Shown piece by piece: positions 27,549 through 35,548 of a DNA stretch of 38,267 nt. This DNA is from an uncultured Methylococcaceae bacterium (GTDB lineage Bacteria > Pseudomonadota > Gammaproteobacteria > Methylococcales > Methylomonadaceae). Position 1 is the first letter of the stretch, and each line of letters begins with the position of its first letter. Under the pieces are notes generated by a model. That model did no database searches. It was not told the origin of the DNA and saw only the letters and a program-made list of their open reading frames with translations. The stretch is from NCBI GenBank assembly GCA_903928685.1, contig CAIYRS010000098.1, positions 1 to 38,267 of the forward strand. The letters run 5' to 3'. Position numbers and translations under genes: made by a program.

Positions 27549-28861
27549 TGACCTCAAACCTAATTCGTACCCGCTTAGCAACGCTTCTGCCTTTTTTGCT
27601 GTTCATCGGCCTTTTGCTCGGCAACCTGCCTAGCCACGCACAACCCTTGGACAGCATCGTCGCCATCGTCGAAGATGATGTCATCTTGGAAAACGAGCTT
27701 AACAAAGAAGTCTCGACCATCGCCCAGCGCATCCAAGCCAGCAAAACCCAAATGCCGCCCGAATCCATCTTGCGTAAACAAGTGCTGGAAAAAATGATTA
27801 TCGACAAACTGCAACGGCAATTGGCAGAACGTGCGGGCATCACCATCAGCGAAGAAATACTCAACAGCTCGGCAGCCGACATTGCCCAACGCAACAACAT
27901 GAGCCTTGAACAATTCCGCGCCGAACTAGAACGCCAAGGCATGACTTATAAAAGCTTTTTGGACAATATGCGTAATGAAATCGCCATTAACCAATTACGC
28001 GGACGAGAAATCGGCGGGCGCATCAAAGTCACCGAACGGGAAGTTGACCACTTTATCGAAACCCAAGAAAAAATTGGCGAAGACAATATCCAATACCATC
28101 TTGGGCATATTTTGATTGCCTTAAAAGAAGGCTCATCATCCACCGACATCCAAAAAGCCCAAGAAAAAGCCGCGCAACTGGTAAAACGCTTGCGTGCAGG
28201 CGAAGACTTTAAAGAACTGGCCATCGGCAATTCCAACGATGACAACGCCCTAAAAGGCGGCGATTTAGGCTGGCGGGCAGTCAGCGACATCCCTACCCTA
28301 TTCGCCGACGGCATCACCGCCATGTCTAAAGGCAGCATCTCCGAGCCCATCCGCAGCCCCAGCGGTTTCCATATCATCAAAATGTTGGACATTAAAGGTT
28401 TAGATAACCACATCATTACCAAAACCCACGTCCGCCATATCCTCATAAAAACCAATGAACTGATTGACGATGCCGAAGCGCAAAAACGCTTGTTAGGCTT
28501 AAAAGCACGGGTGATCGATGGCGACGACTTCGCCACCCTATCGCGCTCGCATTCCGACGATAAAGGCTCGGCTTTAAAAGGCGGCTCGCTTGACTGGGTA
28601 AGCCCTGGCGACTTGGTAAAACCCTTTGAAGAAGCCATGAACAATCTCGCTCCCAATGAAATCAGCGAACCCGTACAAAGCCAATTCGGCTGGCATTTAA
28701 TCCAAGTGTTGGCGCGGGAAAGCAAAGACAACAGCGCCGAATACCGCCGCAACCGTATCCGCGACGCCATCCGTAAACGCAAAATTGAAGAAGAAACCGA
28801 GCTGTGGTTACGTCGCTTACGGGATGAAGCCTATGTTGAAATCAACCCAAACCGCCAGTAA
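27545..28861 (+). CDS. surA: Periplasmic chaperone/peptidyl-prolyl isomerase SurA
   Basis: Chaperone for outer-membrane proteins, especially LptD, 438 residues. A signal peptide ends SHA-QP at about 32. A SurA N-domain follows (SIVAIVEDDVILENELN, then the helical segment), and then two parvulin PPIase domains beginning YHLGHILIALKEG and THVRHILIKTNE. The first ATG of ATGATGA (27545) overlaps the lptD stop; the next ATG (27548) is an alternative start. The frame is open 152 codons upstream, inside lptD, but that extension is read out of frame from lptD and is not real. The lptD-surA pairing is conserved in gammaproteobacteria. Confidence 0.96.
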   Translation: MMTSNLIRTRLATLLPFLLFIGLLLGNLPSHAQPLDSIVAIVEDDVILENELNKEVSTIAQRIQASKTQMPPESILRKQVLEKMIIDKLQRQLAERAGITISEEILNSSAADIAQRNNMSLEQFRAELERQGMTYKSFLDNMRNEIAINQLRGREIGGRIKVTEREVDHFIETQEKIGEDNIQYHLGHILIALKEGSSSTDIQKAQEKAAQLVKRLRAGEDFKELAIGNSNDDNALKGGDLGWRAVSDIPTLFADGITAMSKGSISEPIRSPSGFHIIKMLDIKGLDNHIITKTHVRHILIKTNELIDDAEAQKRLLGLKARVIDGDDFATLSRSHSDDKGSALKGGSLDWVSPGDLVKPFEEAMNNLAPNEISEPVQSQFGWHLIQVLARESKDNSAEYRRNRIRDAIRKRKIEEETELWLRRLRDEAYVEINPNRQ

Positions 28862-28879
28862 CACCACGCTATTATTAAA

Positions 28880-29410
28880 ATGAACAACAGCCACCATCCG
28901 GCAGCATCCGAGCCCGATTTAGCAACGCTAAAGGCCAATTTACGGCAGATTTTAAAAACCCAGCCGCTAGATCGGCAACGGGCGCTATTGCAAACCGTTG
29001 CGGAAGAACTGGAAACCGACATTTTAGATTGCGCCGCCGCCCTGCTTCACCACTGGCAAACACCGACAGCGGCAAACCCACCGGAAAAAAATACCCTCTC
29101 CGTAAAAATGGTGCGTTATCGTTTGGATATAGGCGCACAGCACCAACTCTGCGTGGAACAACTGCAAAAACTATTGGTTGAAGAATCCGGTGTTGATAAA
29201 AACAATATTGCCAATGTCACCATCCGCAATGTCTACACCCTCATCGACTTACCCGATGCCATGCCGCCGGACATCTTCCAGCATCTAAAAACCGTGGAAA
29301 TAAACCAACGCAAATTGGACATCAAGCGGGTAAAAAACCGGAAAAAGCGCGGCATCATCCCGCATCGGCGTTACAAAAAAACCAACAATAACGACACCAA
29401 CGCTAGCTGA
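28880..29410 (+). CDS. Stand-alone DbpA-type RNA-binding domain protein
   Basis: Protein of 176 residues. Residues 1-70 are helical, charged and of unknown fold (EPDLATLKANLRQILKTQ). Residues about 77-155 match the C-terminal RNA-binding domain of DEAD-box helicase DbpA: VRYRLDIGAQHQLCVEQLQK, then VTIRNVYTLIDLP and LDIKRVKNRKKRG. In DbpA this RRM-like domain recognises 23S rRNA hairpin 92. No helicase motifs are present. The tail is strongly basic (HRRYKKTNNND), consistent with RNA binding. It lies 18 bases after surA and 146 bases before rnd (RNase D), so a role in RNA processing or ribosome assembly is plausible but inferred. No clear SD. Confidence 0.75.
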   Translation: MNNSHHPAASEPDLATLKANLRQILKTQPLDRQRALLQTVAEELETDILDCAAALLHHWQTPTAANPPEKNTLSVKMVRYRLDIGAQHQLCVEQLQKLLVEESGVDKNNIANVTIRNVYTLIDLPDAMPPDIFQHLKTVEINQRKLDIKRVKNRKKRGIIPHRRYKKTNNNDTNAS

Positions 29411-29556
29411 CCTCAGCTGAGGCGCAAACTAAGCCACTATTCCGCTCTAGGAATCAATCGCCACACCAACAATGGCTGTATAGATGTTATTGACCTGTGG
29501 CAACACGGCAAACGGCTATCCTAACAACCTCTCTGCAAACAGTTCACCTAAAAACC

Positions 29557-30714
29557 ATGACTAGCATCAACTACATAGACACCCCAGAACAACTCGCTGA
29601 ACTGTGTGTAGAAATAGCCAAGCAACCTTGGCTGGCCTTAGATACCGAATTCCTACGCGAAAAAACTTACTACCCCAAATTTTGCCTACTACAAATTGCC
29701 ACACCCGACTGGGCGGTTTGCGTAGACCCCATCGCCTTACCAAACTTAGATGATTTATTTACCGCCATCTACAACCCGGCAATCATCAAAGTATTCCATT
29801 CCTGCCGCCAAGATTTGGAAATTTTCTACCAAATCACTGGCAAACTGCCCGCGCCGATTTTCGACACCCAAGTCGCCGCGCCATTACTGGGCTACCAAGA
29901 CAACCCCGGCTACGCCATGCTGGTTTCCAGTTTGCTCAACATCAACTTAAGCAAAGCCCACACCCGCGCCGATTGGAGCAAACGCCCGCTATCCCCAGCC
30001 GAATTGGAATACGCTGCCGATGATGTCATTTACTTGTGCCAAATCTATAAAATCATGGTGCAAAAACTCACCGAACTGGGCCGTATCGATTGGCTAACCA
30101 ACGACTTTAACGAACTGTCCAATCCTGAGCATTACCACGTCAATCCAGAAAAAGCCTGGCTAAAAATCAAAGGCAAAAACAAGCTCACGGGCAAACAACT
30201 GTCCATCATCCAAACCCTCAGCAACTGGCGTGAACACACCGCCCAACAAGAAAACCGCCCCAAAAGCTGGTTATTGCGCGATGAATTACTCTTTGATCTC
30301 GCCAAACTGCAACCGGAAAGCCTAGGTGAACTGGCAAAAATACGCGCCATTAACGAGCGCACTGTCAGCCGTCACGGCAAAGAAATTTGCCGATTAATTA
30401 CCGAAGCCAAAGACCGCCCGCCGCTACCGCTCAACGAAAACGGCAGGCCAGCAAAGAAAACTCAGCAACAAGAAGCCATTTTGGACATCCTCACCGCGCT
30501 GGTTCGCATCCGCGCCGAAGAAAACGCCCTCAACCCCAATATTTTGGCAACCCGCAAAGACTTGGAAGTATTGCTATTTAATGAAGGCGACGAAGACTGC
30601 CCATTACTACACGGTTGGCGCTACAGCATGGCAGGCCAAGAATTGGTCGGCCTATTAAAAGGCGAGTTGATGCTAGGCATAGAAGCCGATCAGTTGGCAA
30701 TTATTGCTAAGTAA
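29557..30714 (+). CDS. rnd: Ribonuclease D
   Basis: DEDD-family 3' exonuclease for tRNA and small RNA maturation, 385 residues. Exo I is ALDTEFLREKTYYP, Exo II is VFHSCRQDLEIF and Exo III is YAADDVIYL (YxxxD). Two HRDC domains follow (WLKIKGKNKLTGKQL and a second near the C-terminus). The ATG at 29557 gives MTSINYIDTPEQ; an in-frame GTG at 29497 would add 20 codons without family support. Close to the E. coli length of 375. The gap upstream contains a perfect 12-base palindrome CCTCAGCTGAGG (29411-29422). Confidence 0.95.
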   Translation: MTSINYIDTPEQLAELCVEIAKQPWLALDTEFLREKTYYPKFCLLQIATPDWAVCVDPIALPNLDDLFTAIYNPAIIKVFHSCRQDLEIFYQITGKLPAPIFDTQVAAPLLGYQDNPGYAMLVSSLLNINLSKAHTRADWSKRPLSPAELEYAADDVIYLCQIYKIMVQKLTELGRIDWLTNDFNELSNPEHYHVNPEKAWLKIKGKNKLTGKQLSIIQTLSNWREHTAQQENRPKSWLLRDELLFDLAKLQPESLGELAKIRAINERTVSRHGKEICRLITEAKDRPPLPLNENGRPAKKTQQQEAILDILTALVRIRAEENALNPNILATRKDLEVLLFNEGDEDCPLLHGWRYSMAGQELVGLLKGELMLGIEADQLAIIAK

Positions 30715-30734
30715 CGGGGTAACAAACCTAATCA

Positions 30735-30770
30735 AAGCCAAGCTGAATACTGATTTGGCTTGGCTTTTTT
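30735..30770 (+). terminator. Terminator after rnd
   Basis: Stem AAGCCAAG (30735-30742) / CTTGGCTT (30759-30766) with a 16-base loop, followed by TTTT and a T-rich tail. It lies 21 bases past the rnd stop. Confidence 0.75.
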
Positions 30771-30787
30771 ATTGTTTGAATTAGTTG

Positions 30788-31100
30788 TTTGTCCACGAAA
30801 AACACGAAAAGACACGAAAATTTAAAATAATGATAAAAATCAATATGATATTGTTTTGCAAACATGTCATCAAAAAGCCTGTTTTTTAAGTGCGTGTTTT
30901 AAAAGTCTGGCGACAGTAAAAACTGAGATTTTTTAGTCCCAATTTTTCTTTGTCTTGCACTGAACGGTCAATTTTTCGGTTTTTTTGGTAGAGACGTTGC
31001 AATGCAACGTCTCTACATCTGACCAATTTGTGTTGCTTCGAGACTTTTAAAACACGCACTAAACCCTATTTCGTGTCTTTTCGTGTTTTTCGTGGACAAA
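30788..31100. repeat. Foldback element 1 with three nested perfect inverted repeats
   Basis: Outer arms 30788-30819 and 31069-31100 are perfect 32-base inverted copies (starting TTTGTCCACGAAAAACACG). Inside them, 30889-30908 and 31041-31060 are perfect 20-base inverted copies (AGTGCGTGTTTTAAAAGTCT). At the centre 30988-31016 is a palindrome with 14-base arms around one A (GTAGAGACGTTGCA). Together they fill the 423-base gap between rnd and the next gene, with no coding capacity. The outer arms are shared with foldback 2. This looks like a non-autonomous mobile element, or several nested insertions. Confidence 0.9.
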
Positions 31101-31137
31101 ATCAACTGATGTAACAACAAACCCAAAGGAAACCATC

Positions 31138-31998
31138 ATGCAAGTAGGATTTATCGGCTTAGGCGCAATGGGTATCGGCATGGCAACAAACCTTGCCAAA
31201 GCCAAGTTATTGGCAGGCGTTTATAACCGTACTGCCAGCAAAGCCCAAGCCTTAGCAACAGAATTAAACGTTACCGCCTATACCGACATCGCCACGCTGG
31301 CGGCGGATATGGATGTGCTATTAAGCTGCGTTTCCGCCGATAGCGATGTCTTAGAAGTCATTAAGCTTATTGCTACAACCGCTAAAACCGGGGCAATAGT
31401 CATAGATATGTCCACCGTCAGCAGTGAAACCGCTAAGCAGGCAGCGAGCTTGTTACAGGCAAAAGGCATCGCATTTTTAGACGCGCCAGTGTCCGGCGGC
31501 GTAGAAGGCGCGATTAATGGCAGCCTATCAATTATGGTTGGCGGCGAGGCCAGCATTGTCGAAACAGTACGCCCGGTTCTGGAGGCAATGTCCTCACGGA
31601 TTATCCACGTTGGCGAAGTCGGTTCCGGGCAAGCCACCAAAGCCGTCAACCAAGTGATGTGTGCAGGCATTAACCAAGCCGTCACCGAAGCGCTAATGTT
31701 TGCGGCGGCACAAAACTTGCCGATGGAAAAAGTGCTTGCTGCCGTCGCTGGCGGTGCTGCGGGCAATTGGTTTTTAGACAAACGCGGCAGCACCATGACC
31801 AACGGCACATTCGCCCCAGGCTTCAAACTGGCCTTACACCATAAAGATTTGCACATCTGCCAAACCATGGCAGCGCAAGCTGGGATCAGCATTCCTTTGT
31901 CGGATATGACGGTAATCGCCTACCAACAATTAATGGCAGACGGTTTTGGCGATGAAGACATATCGGCTTTATATCGTTTAAAAAATCCAAAACGTTAG
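31138..31998 (+). CDS. 3-hydroxyisobutyrate dehydrogenase-family NAD(P) oxidoreductase
   Basis: Beta-hydroxyacid dehydrogenase, 286 residues. The nucleotide-binding motif VGFIGLGAMGIGMATNLAKA is at the N-terminus. The substrate loop FLDAPVSGGVEGA is near 118-130, and the catalytic Lys sits in SGQATKAVNQVMCAG. The family includes 3-hydroxyisobutyrate dehydrogenase, tartronate semialdehyde reductase (GarR/GlxR) and succinic semialdehyde reductases; I cannot choose among these from sequence. It is a single gene flanked by repeats on both sides. The ATG at 31138 follows AAAGGAAACC. Confidence 0.88.
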   Translation: MQVGFIGLGAMGIGMATNLAKAKLLAGVYNRTASKAQALATELNVTAYTDIATLAADMDVLLSCVSADSDVLEVIKLIATTAKTGAIVIDMSTVSSETAKQAASLLQAKGIAFLDAPVSGGVEGAINGSLSIMVGGEASIVETVRPVLEAMSSRIIHVGEVGSGQATKAVNQVMCAGINQAVTEALMFAAAQNLPMEKVLAAVAGGAAGNWFLDKRGSTMTNGTFAPGFKLALHHKDLHICQTMAAQAGISIPLSDMTVIAYQQLMADGFGDEDISALYRLKNPKR

Positions 31999-32022
31999 TA
32001 TCAACATAAATTATCTTCTAAC

Positions 32023-32398
32023 GTTACGCAGTAACGTGCTTTTCTCCCGTTTGCCGCGTCGAGCACCGGAGCATTTGTCGGGAATAGCCCGTTAGGGGTG
32101 CGGCATGGATGCCGCACGGCGGCAGATGGGCAGGAAGCCCATTCTGCCGTCCCCCGACAAATACCCCACAGGGCACAAGTGCGAGGAGCGCAAGACTTGA
32201 GCGGTAATCGGGCCGCCTTTTCTTTGGTTACTTGCTTTTCGACTGCATGGATGCAGGAGGTAGAGCAACGCAGGAGCAGTTGCCGAGGCGGCGCAAAAGA
32301 AAGTAACTCGCCTTCGGGTGCGAGAACCCGATTTAAATATCATCGCGATAGCGATTCATTATTTTTTATTTTCGCCTAACAAAAAGTGATTGTGTAGC
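32023..32398 (+). repeat. Dispersed modular repeat, copy B (full form)
   Basis: About 376 bases, same orientation as copy A. Near-identical blocks are shared with A and C, including the palindromes described for A. It contains an 18-base module (32163-32180) and a 47-base module (32240-32286, with the palindrome CTGCAT-GG-ATGCAG) that A lacks. The 47-base module sits inside a hairpin whose arms are 32227-32239 and 32295-32307 (12 of 13 paired). The ends carry GTTACGCAG (32023-32031) and an inverted, diverged version. A 93-codon frame crosses it but is not credible as a gene. Confidence 0.9.
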
Positions 32399-32415
32399 AT
32401 CAGACCATTTCCGCA

Positions 32416-32535
32416 GGGATTGCCGGAATATAGACGACATGATTTGAAAAGCCTATCAATTGGCAGGTTGTCTAAGCCAAAACCATCAGAAAAACGGGGC
32501 ATTGCCGTGCTTGGCTTCTAGGTTTCAGCAATCCC
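32416..32535. repeat. Nested imperfect inverted repeat, possible structured element
   Basis: GGGATTGC (32416-32423) and GCAATCCC (32528-32535) pair at the outside. AAGCCAA (32474-32480) and TTGGCTT (32511-32517) pair inside, with a GC-rich ACGG/CCGT core between. It may be another small foldback. The rest of 32536-32732 is AT-rich leader of the peroxiredoxin gene with only a weak TACACT -10 candidate (32682). Confidence 0.45.
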
Positions 32536-32732
32536 GTTATAGTCCAGAAGCTATACCAGCATGACCATACCCATAGTTTGTGCAATTAATTACACCCTTA
32601 CCGTTAAAATTCAGTGCATACATTCAAAAAACCAATCGATTTTATTCAAACAATCAATTTTTCTGTTAATCGTTTAATCGCTACACTAGCTCCGCGTTAA
32701 CCCAAAACCCTTTTTGATACCGGAGAACTACC

Positions 32733-33254
32733 ATGACCACTACCGTACCCAACGTAATTTTTAAAACCCGTGTCCGCGATGAAAGCATCGGCGGTGATAA
32801 CCCGTTCCGCTGGCAAGATGTCAGCACCGATGACATTTTCAAAGGCAAAAAAATTGTTGTCTTGGCGTTGCCTGGCGCTTACACACCAACTTGTTCCAGC
32901 ACGCATTTGCCCGGCTTTGAAGCCAAATATGCGGAAATTATCGCCCAAGGCGTTGATGAAGTTTATTGCTTAAGCGTTAACGATGCCTTCACCATGTTCC
33001 AATGGGGCAAACATTTGGGCATCAAAAACGTCAAGATGTTGCCGGATGGCAATGGCGATTTCACCCGTGGCATGGGCATGTTGGTGAAGAAAGAAAACTT
33101 AGGCTTCGGCTACCGTTCATGGCGTTATGCCATGTTGGTCGATGACGGCGCTATCGTTAAATTATTCAGCGAACCAGGCATTGCCGACAACTACCCCGAA
33201 GACCCGTTCACCGTCAGCAGTGCGGAAACCATGTTGGCGTATTTGCAAGCCTAA
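32733..33254 (+). CDS. Peroxiredoxin (Prx5 / hybrid-type, no glutaredoxin domain)
   Basis: Thiol peroxidase of 173 residues. The peroxidatic Cys is in PGAYTPTCSSTHLPGF. YCLSVNDAFTMFQWG and GFGYRSWRYAMLVDDG are typical of the Prx5 subfamily. In some gammaproteobacteria this domain is fused to glutaredoxin and uses glutathione; here the C-terminus stops after the Prx fold (LAYLQA). The next gene is glutathione reductase, which supports a glutathione-linked peroxide defence. The ATG at 32733 follows GGAGAACTACC. Between the two genes lie a REP palindrome and foldback element 2, so they are probably not co-transcribed without a break. Confidence 0.93.
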   Translation: MTTTVPNVIFKTRVRDESIGGDNPFRWQDVSTDDIFKGKKIVVLALPGAYTPTCSSTHLPGFEAKYAEIIAQGVDEVYCLSVNDAFTMFQWGKHLGIKNVKMLPDGNGDFTRGMGMLVKKENLGFGYRSWRYAMLVDDGAIVKLFSEPGIADNYPEDPFTVSSAETMLAYLQA

Positions 33255-33264
33255 GGCTTAACTA

Positions 33265-33314
33265 GGAGCGCGGGCATCCTGCCCGCAATACAGCGGACAG
33301 GATGTCCGCGCTCC
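33265..33314. repeat. REP-like cruciform palindrome
   Basis: Outer arms GGAGCGCGG / CCGCGCTCC enclose two hairpins, GCGGGCA-TCC-TGCCCGC and GCGGACA-GGAT-GTCCGC, making a 50-base cruciform 10 bases after the peroxiredoxin stop. It can act as a transcript 3' end or stabiliser. Confidence 0.85.
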
Positions 33315-33327
33315 AAATTAATTTTTA

Positions 33328-33463
33328 TTGTCCACGAACAACACGAAAAGACACGAACACAAATGAATTGCAACGGACTTTTGCATTACCCGCACAAATC
33401 CAATCAATGTAGCGAATTAACTTCGATTGTTCTTTCGTGTTTTTTCGTGTTGTTCGTGGACAA
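33328..33463. repeat. Foldback element 2
   Basis: Arms 33328-33357 and 33434-33463 are 30-base inverted copies with one mismatch (starting TTGTCCACGAACAACACG). They are the same family as the outer arms of foldback 1. The 76-base centre differs from foldback 1. The element ends 32 bases before the gor start, so it may sit in or next to the gor promoter. Confidence 0.88.
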
Positions 33464-33495
33464 ATAACTAACATCAGATAACTAAGAGAATCCCC

Positions 33496-34851
33496 ATGAC
33501 AAACTACGATTACGATTTGTTCGTGATAGGCGCAGGTTCGGGCGGCGTGCGTGCGGCGCGGATGGCGGCGGCTTTGGGCGTGCGCGTCGGCATTGCCGAA
33601 AATCGCTATCTGGGCGGCACTTGCGTGAACGTCGGTTGCGTGCCGAAAAAATTGTTCGTCTACGCCGCGCATTTCCATGACGATTTTGCCGCCGCCAAAG
33701 GTTTTGGCTGGTCGGTCGGCGAGCCGCAATTCGATTGGGCAACATTGCGCCAGCAAAAAAATCAGGAAATCGAACGCCTACAAGGCATTTACGGCAATTT
33801 GCTGAGCAACTCCGGCGTGACTGTTTACGATGGACAAGCGCAGTTGCTGGATGCCCATAGCGTACAAATCGGCGACCAAAAACTCACTGCCGAACGCATT
33901 TTAATCGCCACGGGCGGCTGGCCTGTGATACCCGATATACCGGGCAAAGAGCATATCGTCAGCTCCAATGACATGTTCGCGCTAGAAGCCTTACCGAAAC
34001 GGCTGGTGATCGTCGGCGGCGGTTATATCGCCGTAGAATTTGCTGGCATTATGAATGGCTTAGGCGTGGAGACCACCTTGTGCTGCCGTGGCGACAAACT
34101 ACTGCGCGGTTTTGATGACGACATCCGCGATTTCGTCGCCCAAGAAATGCGGAAAAAAGGCATTACCATTTTGTTGGATAGCCATATCGAAGCCATCCAC
34201 AAAAGCGCTGGCGGCTATCAGCTGATAACCGACAGCAAGCAAATTTTAGTTGCCGATTTGGTGTTATACGCGACAGGCAGATCGCCCAATACCGCAGGCT
34301 TAGGTTTAGAAGCAGTGGGCGTAGCAACCACCGACATCGGTGCCATAAAAATTAACGCCGATTACCAAACCAACATCCCGTCGATTTACGCTTTGGGCGA
34401 CGTTACCCACCACATCAGCCTAACGCCCGTGGCGACCGCCGAAGCGATGGCGTTGGTCAACCAGTTGTACACCGACAAACGCACACCCGTGGATTACGAC
34501 AACATTCCCACCGCCGTGTTTTGTCAACCGAATGTCGGCACGGTGGGTTTAACTGAAGCCGAAGCCAGAAAGCGTTTTGCTGACGATGTCGTGGTTTACA
34601 AATCGGTATTTACACCGATGAAGCACACCTTGTCGGGCTTAGGTGAAAAAACTTTGATGAAAATGCTGGTACAAGGTAGTACCGATAAGGTCTTGGGCAT
34701 CCACATGGTGGGGGCTGATGCTGGCGAGATTATCCAAGGTATGGCGGTGGCGATTCGGGCAGGCGCAACGAAGGCTGTGTTTGATTCAACCATTGGCATT
34801 CATCCAACGGCGGCAGAGGAATTTGTGACGATGCGGACGGCTGTAAAATAA
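33496..34851 (+). CDS. gor: Glutathione-disulfide reductase
   Basis: FAD/NADPH pyridine-disulfide reductase, 451 residues, near the E. coli length of 450. The FAD site is [17 protein letters not shown], the redox-active pair is [13 protein letters not shown] (Cys43/Cys48), the NADPH site is [15 protein letters not shown], and the C-terminal active-site His-Glu is in [13 protein letters not shown]. It keeps glutathione reduced for the adjacent peroxiredoxin. It has its own ATG at 33496 with a weak SD. Its stop is only 4 bases from the convergent hicA stop, with no room for a terminator. Confidence 0.96.
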   Translation: MTNYDYDLFVIGAGSGGVRAARMAAALGVRVGIAENRYLGGTCVNVGCVPKKLFVYAAHFHDDFAAAKGFGWSVGEPQFDWATLRQQKNQEIERLQGIYGNLLSNSGVTVYDGQAQLLDAHSVQIGDQKLTAERILIATGGWPVIPDIPGKEHIVSSNDMFALEALPKRLVIVGGGYIAVEFAGIMNGLGVETTLCCRGDKLLRGFDDDIRDFVAQEMRKKGITILLDSHIEAIHKSAGGYQLITDSKQILVADLVLYATGRSPNTAGLGLEAVGVATTDIGAIKINADYQTNIPSIYALGDVTHHISLTPVATAEAMALVNQLYTDKRTPVDYDNIPTAVFCQPNVGTVGLTEAEARKRFADDVVVYKSVFTPMKHTLSGLGEKTLMKMLVQGSTDKVLGIHMVGADAGEIIQGMAVAIRAGATKAVFDSTIGIHPTAAEEFVTMRTAVK

Positions 34852-34855
34852 CGGT

Positions 34856-35062
34856 TTAAAAATCGCGCTCTGAAAGCCCGGCGTCTTTTAGCAATTTGCT
34901 TAAAGTGCCGATTTTTAAATCTTGGTTGCCATGAATAGGCACCGTTAAAATTTCAACGCGGTTTGGATGAGTATAAATGTGATGACTGCCGCGAATGCGC
35001 TGTAATTGCCAGCCATGTAAAAGCAAAATTTTGCAAAAAACCTTGCCCGAAATGGACTTCAT
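34856..35062 (-). CDS. hicA: HicA-type mRNA interferase toxin
   Basis: HicA/YcfA toxin, 68 residues, dsRBD-like fold. The catalytic His lies in RGSHHIYTHP, and the motif LKIGTLSKLLKDAGLS is the usual C-terminal part. It cleaves mRNA when free of HicB. It overlaps the upstream antitoxin gene by 4 bases. Here the antitoxin comes first, the reverse of the common hicA-hicB order. Its stop lies 4 bases from the gor stop. Confidence 0.92.
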   Translation of the reverse strand: MKSISGKVFCKILLLHGWQLQRIRGSHHIYTHPNRVEILTVPIHGNQDLKIGTLSKLLKDAGLSERDF

Positions 35063-35262
35063 AACTCAATTTCGGCAATTTGTGTTTGGCTATTTGTTAT
35101 ACCGCGTAAGGCAGCCACTTCTAACCAACCCTCTGCCGCCTCTTTAATATTTAACAAGGTTTCTTCAAACGTATCCCCTTCTGAAACACAGCCAGCAAAT
35201 GCGGGAATTTCCGCCCAAAACCCGCCTTCTTCAGCAGGATGAACAACAACCTGTAACTTCAT
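35059..35262 (-). CDS. hicB: HicB-type antitoxin
   Basis: Antitoxin of 67 residues with a partial RNase H-like fold: MKLQVVVHPAEEGGFWAEIP and the family signature GCVSEGDTFEETLLNIKEA. The start at 35262 is set by a perfect GGAGG 5 bases upstream; the frame is open four more codons. It ends QIAEIEL without a DNA-binding C-terminal domain, so autoregulation may need another route. Confidence 0.9.
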   Translation of the reverse strand: MKLQVVVHPAEEGGFWAEIPAFAGCVSEGDTFEETLLNIKEAAEGWLEVAALRGITNSQTQIAEIEL

Positions 35263-35372
35263 AATTGCCTCCAATAAGAATTGGTAGTGAGTTAAACCTT
35301 TGTTTCGGTTGGTAACAAGGCGTACAAACCTAGTATTCAGTCAATGGTTTTTTGTCGGTTCAAGCTAACTTG

Positions 35373-35519
35373 GTAGGGGCGGACGGCTGTCCGCCTTTTT
35401 AGAACTCTTAGGGAGTGCTGAACTAATTGATTCCGTTCGGCCTGAGCTTGTCGAAGGCTTTGTTCAGCGATTCTTTTACAAATCCTGCCGAGACAAGGCG
35501 AGCAGCCGCTCGCCCCTAC
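35373..35519. repeat. REP-like compound inverted repeat between hicB and pyrF
   Basis: Ends GTAGGGGCG (35373) and CGCCCCTAC (35511-35519) are inverted copies. Each contains its own hairpin: GGCGGAC-GGCT-GTCCGCC and GGCGAGC-AGCC-GCTCGCC. Inside is a GCTGAAC/GTTCAGC pair around TTCGGCCTGAGCTTGTCGAA, a sequence that recurs in the repeat at 36430. No gene is seen in 35263-35548. Confidence 0.8.
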
Positions 35520-35548
35520 GAAAACCATACCGAAAAGTCTTTAGGTCA

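Noticed and set aside
27946-28782. 278-codon minus-strand frame opposite surA
   Set aside because: Antisense shadow of surA with no recognisable domain.
32098-32379. 93-codon plus-strand reading frame across repeat copy B
   Set aside because: It lies almost wholly in the dispersed repeat, has low-complexity sequence, no SD, and is not kept open in copy A because of the module differences.
33325-33756. 143-codon minus-strand frame across foldback 2 and the gor start
   Set aside because: Composed of repeat arms and antisense gor; no coding support.
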